The notes beneath the pieces are model-generated. The model was given only the letters and a program-made list of their open reading frames with translations, was not told the DNA's origin and did not search any database. This document shows positions 56,871 through 64,000 of a stretch of DNA of 64,000 bases, in pieces. The DNA comes from Proales similis (lineage: Eukaryota; Rotifera; Eurotatoria; Ploima; Proalidae). Position 1 is the stretch's first letter. Each line of letters starts with the position of its first letter. Location: positions 992,001-1,056,000 of the forward strand of contig JAGVRJ010000007.1 in NCBI GenBank assembly GCA_019059635.1, written 5' to 3'. Made by a program: the position numbers and the translations under genes.

Positions 56871-59083
56871 TCAGCTTACCTGATCTTCTAGAATTCGCAT
56901 CAGATCGTATTTACGTCGATCGAATCCAATCGGCACCTTATACTCGAGTTGTTTGGCGATGAGAATCTGTTCATTCAAAGTGATGCGTTTGAATGTGATG
57001 TCTCTTTTTGTACTCGGGAGTCTTATCGAATTGGCATCTCGACTCTGCTTTCCAGCCCGCTCTTCCGAAGCCGAAGCTAGTTCTGCCGCTGCTGATTTTG
57101 TGTCCGTTGGTGTCGTTGAACTGGCTCTGTTGTTGAAAAAATCCAGAAAACTTTCTAAGCAGCGCTGATCAAACTGGGTGGGTGAGCGTTTCTCATTAGG
57201 GCCGTATGGTGACTCTTTTTCTTTTAGAATCTTCAAAAGCAATTTAAAAAATTCGACAGGAAAGATGTTGATTATTTTAAACCAACTCACATGGCCGACT
57301 TTGAATGCTTCCAAGACCCGTTTGTCCGACTCAGTCTCGTAGATTAGAGTCAGAGAGCAGGAGCATGCATTGCAAAATTCGTCGCAAACTGATTTGTCAA
57401 GTAAACTGATCACCTTAAATAATGATTTGACAACCATGTACCGGACCATCCAAGCGTTTTCTTTGGTATTCCGCAAAAATCATTAAGACGGGTCCAAGGA
57501 AATATGAGAAAAGAAATGGCCATTACCGTCCGGGGCGGTGATTCTTTTATCTACCTTGAAGCGAGCGAGACCAAGAAGACCTTGGCAAGCAGTGTTAGGA
57601 TCCCACGAGTCGATCGCTTGAACAGGAGTTGAGCCATGTCCGATCAAGGCTCGTTTTCTTAATGTGGGCGTTTTGGCGTAGATACAAACGTGCTCCAAGG
57701 CAGATATATACGCCACCACAACTTCCCATGACCATTTAGAAATGCCAAATTCGTAGGTCCCGTCACGTTTGCGAACGCCTCGACTCATTTCTAAAATCGA
57801 ATCGATGGCTTCCGTTTCTCTGGTTGCTAAGAGCGCCATGAAGTTAAGACAGAACCATTGGTCGATCCTGGCCGATAGGCAACTTGAACTTGAGCGATCA
57901 AATACACAAAGCATGTTGGTTTCTTACCATTGGTGTTGTCCGAGACAGAAAATTTCCATTATCGAATTTAGAGAAATTTTCTTTTCACTTTGCTTTTTGT
58001 CGATTTTTATCAACTTGACGCACGATACAATAAGTTTTGATAGCCGATCGCTCGAAGCTTGGCTAGCTTCTGAGCCGGACTCTTTGAACACGAGCTTGCT
58101 TATTTCGTTAACAATTTTGGCCGAATACAACGCGTCTGGATATGAGACATATGCCTGAAGAAACTGATCAAAGTCTTGAATTGACCAAATCGAATTGAGT
58201 AATAGGATAGAGACCAGATGAGCCTGAAGGTCAAACATACCCTGCAGATAAATTTTGAGATGTTCTTTGAGAGCTGGCAGATTGTCCAGATCGGCTAAGA
58301 GGAAGTGTAGATAAACACGTTTGAAAATTATTTCGGCGACCTTGGAAGGTGCGCTTGAAAACTGAGCGTTTTGGAAGCATCTCGGTAAACTTAAGCCCTA
58401 CCTCGAGCAGAAGAAGCTCAAACGCTCGTAAATAGGGCTGAATCACCACCTCAGTGCTCATCCAGTATATGACCGACTCAGCCAAAAAGAACAAAGTTGG
58501 AATGTGCGGTTCACTAAGCTCGGCATTGTTAAGCGACCACTTGAGAAGTTTGAGTGAATCTGTTTTAAATCTTTTTGTAGAAAAATTCGATCTGAAACAG
58601 AATCGAAATTGAAGGTAGAACCTTCTTGGCGTGTCCAATGACATTGACAAAGCTGAGAAAGCTCAACCCAAGAGAGCTGTAGGGTCAGCAGATCGGTCTT
58701 TGCCGAGTGCAATCTCCACTAAGGATTGAATTTGAAAGCAGAATTCCACGAGACAGAGATGCATCTTAAAATTGAACGAACCTTTATTTTTTCAAATTCT
58801 TTGTCGCATTTTGAACTCAATCTGAATCGCTCAGTGGCAGACGACTGATTGAATTTCTGCACAAATTCTTCGGTGATTTGCAAATTAATTCTAAGAAATT
58901 CAAATTGTGCAAGAGCAGGTGAAATTAAAAGATCGAAAGACCGTTTTACTCTGGTTCAGGCTGTTCGGTCAGCTTTTGAACCGCGGCTTGGCGTCGTTCA
59001 GCGAGGGCTTCTTGCAATTTTTGTTTGTGGCATTGCGATATGATGCCAAATTTGTGTGCGACCGCAACTCTTTCGAAAGGCAT
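56871..59083 (-). CDS. TMEM232-like ARM-fold ciliary protein
   Basis: Eight exons on the minus strand: 59083-58950, 58890-58782, 58718-58622, 58559-58402, 58340-57928, 57867-57527, 57460-57291 and 57230-56871, all joined in phase, 593 aa. It is nearly all helical without clear membrane helices. N-terminus VAHKFGIISQCHKQKLQEAL; middle blocks AEIIFKRVYLHFLLADLDNL and RKRDGTYEFGISKWSWEVVV; a block ENAWMVRYMVVKSLFKVISL; and a disordered Ser/Ala-rich loop before TLNEQILIAKQLEYKVPIGF. Length, N-terminus and the AWxVRY block recall TMEM232, a sperm-flagellum and ciliary protein. The identification is from memory of the family and moderate. Exon structure is well supported by phase. An X-box-like site lies 95 nt upstream of the ATG. 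Confidence 0.6.
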
Positions 59084-59177
59084 TTTGATGATGGTGCCTA
59101 AACTGGACGCTAGGGAACGCGTGAATGTTATGCAACCAAATTTAAAAAGTAAATAATTATGCCCCGGTAACACCCTG

Positions 59178-59191
59178 GTTGCTATAGGGAC
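59178..59191. promoter_or_regulatory. X-box (RFX-type) promoter motif
   Basis: GTTGCTATAGGGAC fits all 14 positions of the degenerate X-box consensus RYYNYYWWRRNRAC used by RFX/DAF-19 factors on ciliary genes. It lies 95 nt upstream of the TMEM232-like start codon, within the usual distance. A further RFX half-site-like GGTAAC is 12 nt to the left. Confidence 0.5.
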
Positions 59192-59949
59192 TCCCAGCAA
59201 GGCAATCTGCGCGTATTTGGCTTCGACTGTCCTTCGCCGAGGTCATTGCAAAACTAGAATCTAATTTTAACCTTTTTTTACATGTTTTCTTCAAAAAATA
59301 TATCTCTGCTAATTGGACCGCTTTTCAAACGAACGGCTTTTTTTCCTTTTCCCCAGTTTCCTCCAGACATAAGATCCAGATAGAAATGACTAGACAAGTT
59401 TGTTTTCTGTATGGTTAAAATCTTACAAAAAATCAGGTGTTTGTGAGGCTATTGCACGATGACGTGTCTCGATGATACAAAATAAAGGCAGATCAAATAC
59501 TTGTGCTCGATTTGAAGTATTTAACGATGGGCCAAAGGGTACAATTTATGAGCTCATGACTGGGCTTGCCGAAAAGGAGACAGGGTAGTGATTTAACTTT
59601 CGGATTGTTAAAAGTTTTCTTCCATTCTAATGTAAAGAGGTCACAACGCCATGTTCTGATGACGGAGCCATTTGGTTCTGCTTATTCTACATGGAAAGTT
59701 TATTGTTCAATGCGGCTGAATCTCTAAAGAGCACAAGTCCCGGTAATGAAAACCATTTCTGTATTTTGCCTGAGAATGTTGCAGTTGCTAAAAAAAGCGA
59801 TTCTTGTTAAAGCTCCATCTCGAACCGTGTCAAGTAAGCCGATAGAACTGAGCGACTAGGAAAAGACCTCTTACCTGCTTGAAACAAAGGCGGACGACTT
59901 GTATCTATTTTCTGCCGTGAAATAGACGACTTGAACAAGAGAGAGAAGA
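59192..59949. other. Divergent spacer TMEM232-like / adducin
   Basis: About 760 nt between two divergent genes. It probably includes unrecognised 5' exons of the adducin gene. No clear ORF is seen. Confidence 0.4.
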
Positions 59950-60942
59950 AAACAGATGATCATTTAAGATGCAAACTAGCGTCCGTCTACCGGCTAATAT
60001 CTCTACAAGGATGGAGCATGAACGTTTACAACCACATCACAGTAAGTCGAAGGCAAACTTAACCCAAGCCGCAAATTTTCTTTAATTTAAACCACAGATA
60101 AGATCGAGTGAATCAAACGAGTACTTCTTTATCAACCCGTTCGGTCTCGACTATTCAGAAGTGACTGCATCCAGTTTGCTGAAAATTGACTCTGATTGTG
60201 AGTTTTTGACTAAACAATTATCTGTTTTGATTTAACAATGAGCCCTAACTGCTCGATGCATCGATGGCTATTTAAGGCGCCGTGATCGAAGCAGGCTCGA
60301 CTAGCTTCGGTCTCAACAAGGCCGGTTTCGTTCTTCACTCGGCCATACACAACTCCAGAAAGGACATAAACGCCATCATTCATGTGCACACGCGGCCAAT
60401 CGCCGCTCTCTCTTCTCTCAAGTGCGGCCTCTTGCCCATTTGCCAGGAAGCACTTATTTGCGGCGACGTGAGCTATCACCAGTATGATGGCATACTTGTT
60501 GAACAAGAGATGAGAGCGCGACTTGAGCAGGACTTGGGCCCTACGAACAAAATTTTGGTTCTGAGAAATCATGGTGCCGTGTTCTGTGGCGAGACCATCG
60601 AAGAGGCCTGGTTCTGGCTGTTCAACTTCATGATCGCAGCCGAAACGCAGATGATCGCACTCGCAGCTGTCGGCGGCCAGCAAGAGCTACTTGTCAAGCC
60701 TGAGCCTCATGTTGCCCAACAAGTCACTCGCGCTCTCAAAGCGGGCGTCAACGAAAGAGCCAGAGAGAAGATCCAGTGGAAAACTGGCGAGATGGAATTC
60801 GAGGCCGAAATGCGTAAACTAGACGCGCAAGTGAATATTTTCTTCAAAACTCGACTCCTTCTTTGATTAAGATCTTAACGCTTTGCTATCAAACAAGGGC
60901 CTGAAGACTGGCTACCCGTACAGATGCTCTTACTCTAAATAA
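59950..60942 (+). CDS. ADD: Adducin head-domain protein lacking neck and tail (5' end unresolved)
   Basis: Exons: one ending at 60041 (coding at least from about 59950), 60098-60197, 60277-60830 and 60898-60942, in phase. The adducin head (class II aldolase fold) is unmistakable: HLRCKLASVYRLISLQGW, EYFFINPFGLDYSEVTASSL, AGSTSFGLNKAGFVLHSAI, IIHVHTRPIAAL, KCGLLPICQEALICGDVSYH and KILVLRNHGAVFCGETIEEA. The last exon encodes GLKTGYPYRCSYSK and stops just after the GYPYR block where the neck of adducin would begin, so neck and MARCKS-like tail are missing. No tail exon is visible before the convergent PRPS gene. Adducins cap actin and recruit spectrin through neck and tail, so this copy must act differently. 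The start codon is not determined; IDDLNKREKKTDD upstream resembles the segment before the head. Confidence 0.8.
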
Positions 60943-61520
60943 CGTTCCAAAGTGTTCAATTAAAAGCTCCAATCAACTTGAATTGTCTAGTCCCAGTCTC
61001 GCCGGGAGTTGTTATCTATGCCAAAAATCGCTTCAGCCTTTTTAAAGATGAAAATTTGAATTAAGCATTAACGAGAATGAATGCTCAGTTTTGGCTTTTT
61101 ATTTGGATAATAACAAAGAAACAGAATTTCGATCTACTTTTCCATTCACTTGGTTTCATGACTTGGCGTCTGTGTCTGTTTGCATGCTGAACTCGGTGTG
61201 CTGGCTCCTTTCAAACAACTCAAGCAGAACAAGCACATAAAAGTCTGGAGAATAACAGATAGAAAGTGGAACTAGAAAAAAAAACAGAGAGAAATAGAAA
61301 ACAGCAGTCACAGAGACAAGAGGCCAATATGAACGGAAAACAATTGAATGAAATAAAGTGAAAGGTAGAGGCTAAGTATTTTTTGTTGAATGTGGGCGAT
61401 GTCTTGGGACAATATCAACGCGGCCATAAGCCAGCGACAGCGTGTTTGTATTCTCTAAAATTAATTAAGAAAAAAAATTCGATCGGGTGAACGGACGACA
61501 AGATGGCGAGCGATCCAAGT
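60943..61520. other. Convergent 3' spacer adducin / PRPS
   Basis: About 580 nt of AT-rich sequence with A-rich tracts. I looked for adducin neck or tail codons here and found none. Confidence 0.5.
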
Positions 61521-62963
<1,443 letters not shown>

Positions 62964-64000
62964 ACAATTAGACGGCTAGACGATATTGGATGAAATTAAG
63001 AAGAGTAGTAAACGATTCTGTTGCTTGCACACCCTCTATCGTACTCTGCAGCGCCAGTGAGAAGCTTTTAAACAACTCTTGAGAGTGCGCACACACGCAC
63101 ACACACAAATAGACACGCGCATGCATAGCCGACGATAGCCAACTCGAATTGAAAACAGCTCAGACACACGTGGGCTCGGGCAATTTCAAACAACGCAGAC
63201 CAGTCGCCGTTCGAAAATTCAACACAGACTTTGAATTCGCTCTTTAATAAAAGAGACTAGCCGCTAAATTGAGGTGGCACTAACGCGACAAAGTCGACCC
63301 TACTCTGGTCTTAATTAGCGCGATTCCCGACACACACATAATCGAGTTTGTTTCCGCCAAGGCTTTGAAGGCGGCTTCCCTGAGCTTGAACACTGGTAAA
63401 CGGGAGCGTGGAGCTAGAAACGCGCATTATAAAGCTAGACGGCGGCGGTAGAGAAGGTCGATAAGAGGCGGCTAGAAACTACTCATTAGCATTAGTCGTT
63501 TGGTATTGTGAAACGCAAACGCTCGAGACGATTACTGATCGTTGCACGAATTTGTTACCAAAACGCTGCACATGTAAAATCATTCTAAAGCATTGTCTGC
63601 TCTGGAGCGCGAGCTTAAATAGCTTTCACTTGCCCATCAATCAATCATCCACTCACCTAGCCCGAAAAATAAGGACGAACATTTGTTGGGTCTCCCAGTG
63701 CGGCTCGGTCTACAGATCAATTTATTCTTTAAATGTGGACACGGGGCCAAAACACATGCAGACATAGAAAAGAAAAACATTAAAAATAAATGAGAACAGA
63801 GAGGAAGAAAAGAGGAAGAAAAAAAAACAGTTTAAGATTGTTTTGGCGTTGTTCCTAATCTAGAGGACTTAAGAATCAGAGTAAATCAGCTGCTCAGTCT
63901 AATGCAATGTGTTTTCGGATTGTTCGGTGCCTCGTCAAATGCTGAACGAAATCATAGTCGGAAAAGAAGAAATTTCATGAAATTCACACATGCAAGCAAA
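62964..64000. other. Upstream region of PRPS to window end
   Basis: About 1 kb without a supported gene. It has CA-rich sequence near 63090-63120 and purine-rich, A-rich stretches near 63770-63830. The PRPS promoter should be in its left part. Confidence 0.4.

Overview
This is a eukaryotic, clearly animal, genomic window. The genes are split by many very short GT-AG introns (mostly 51-70 nt), use AATAAA poly(A) signals and stand on both strands with short spacers. Gene content is metazoan: a p38 MAP kinase, an Arkadia-type RING ligase, a FEZ/UNC-76 adaptor, an adducin head, sacsin, a paired-like homeobox gene and a SUEL/CUB/C-type-lectin receptor. Three genes (TPGS2, a SPMIP1-like gene and a TMEM232-like gene) point to cilia or a flagellated sperm. 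A small animal with a compact genome fits; the phylum cannot be fixed by eye. I saw no tRNA, rRNA, CRISPR array or transposon-encoded protein.

Layout. 1-2.7 kb: a lectin receptor (+). 2.7-7.4 kb: a tandem pair of paralogous, unrecognised genes (-) with the same exon structure. 7.9-16.2 kb: a run of minus-strand genes, namely an mARC-like molybdenum enzyme, DNAJC16, TPGS2 and an intronless heat-shock HSP70 with a clear HSE/TATA promoter. 16.8-26.3 kb: p24/TMED cargo receptor (+), SPMIP1-like (+), FNTA (-), FEZ (+) and a second p24 (TMED7-like, -). 26.9-38.4 kb: an unrecognised Pro-rich/coiled protein (-), mitochondrial ribosomal protein MRPS18A (+), Arkadia (+), homeobox (-), p38 (-) and a tiny two-exon membrane protein (+) with no long ORF. 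41-56.3 kb: a Ser/Pro-rich gene (+) followed by a giant sacsin gene (+, about 3,300 aa). 56.9-62.9 kb: TMEM232-like (-), a head-only adducin (+) and PRPS (-). Several neighbours are convergent pairs with 3' ends 160-530 nt apart.

Multi-exon models were built by hand by matching splice sites and reading phase across every junction; exon bounds are listed for each. Chaperone-type genes are frequent here: DNAJC16, HSP70 and the J-domain protein sacsin. The HSP70 ends in EEAD rather than EEVD, and the only Hsp90-like ATPase module I find in sacsin looks degenerate.

The most novel items are the tandem paralog family at 2.7-7.4 kb, the reduced sacsin, the HSP70 tail variant, the head-only adducin and the small membrane protein. 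Intergenic stretches are rich in GA/CT, TG/CA and other microsatellites.
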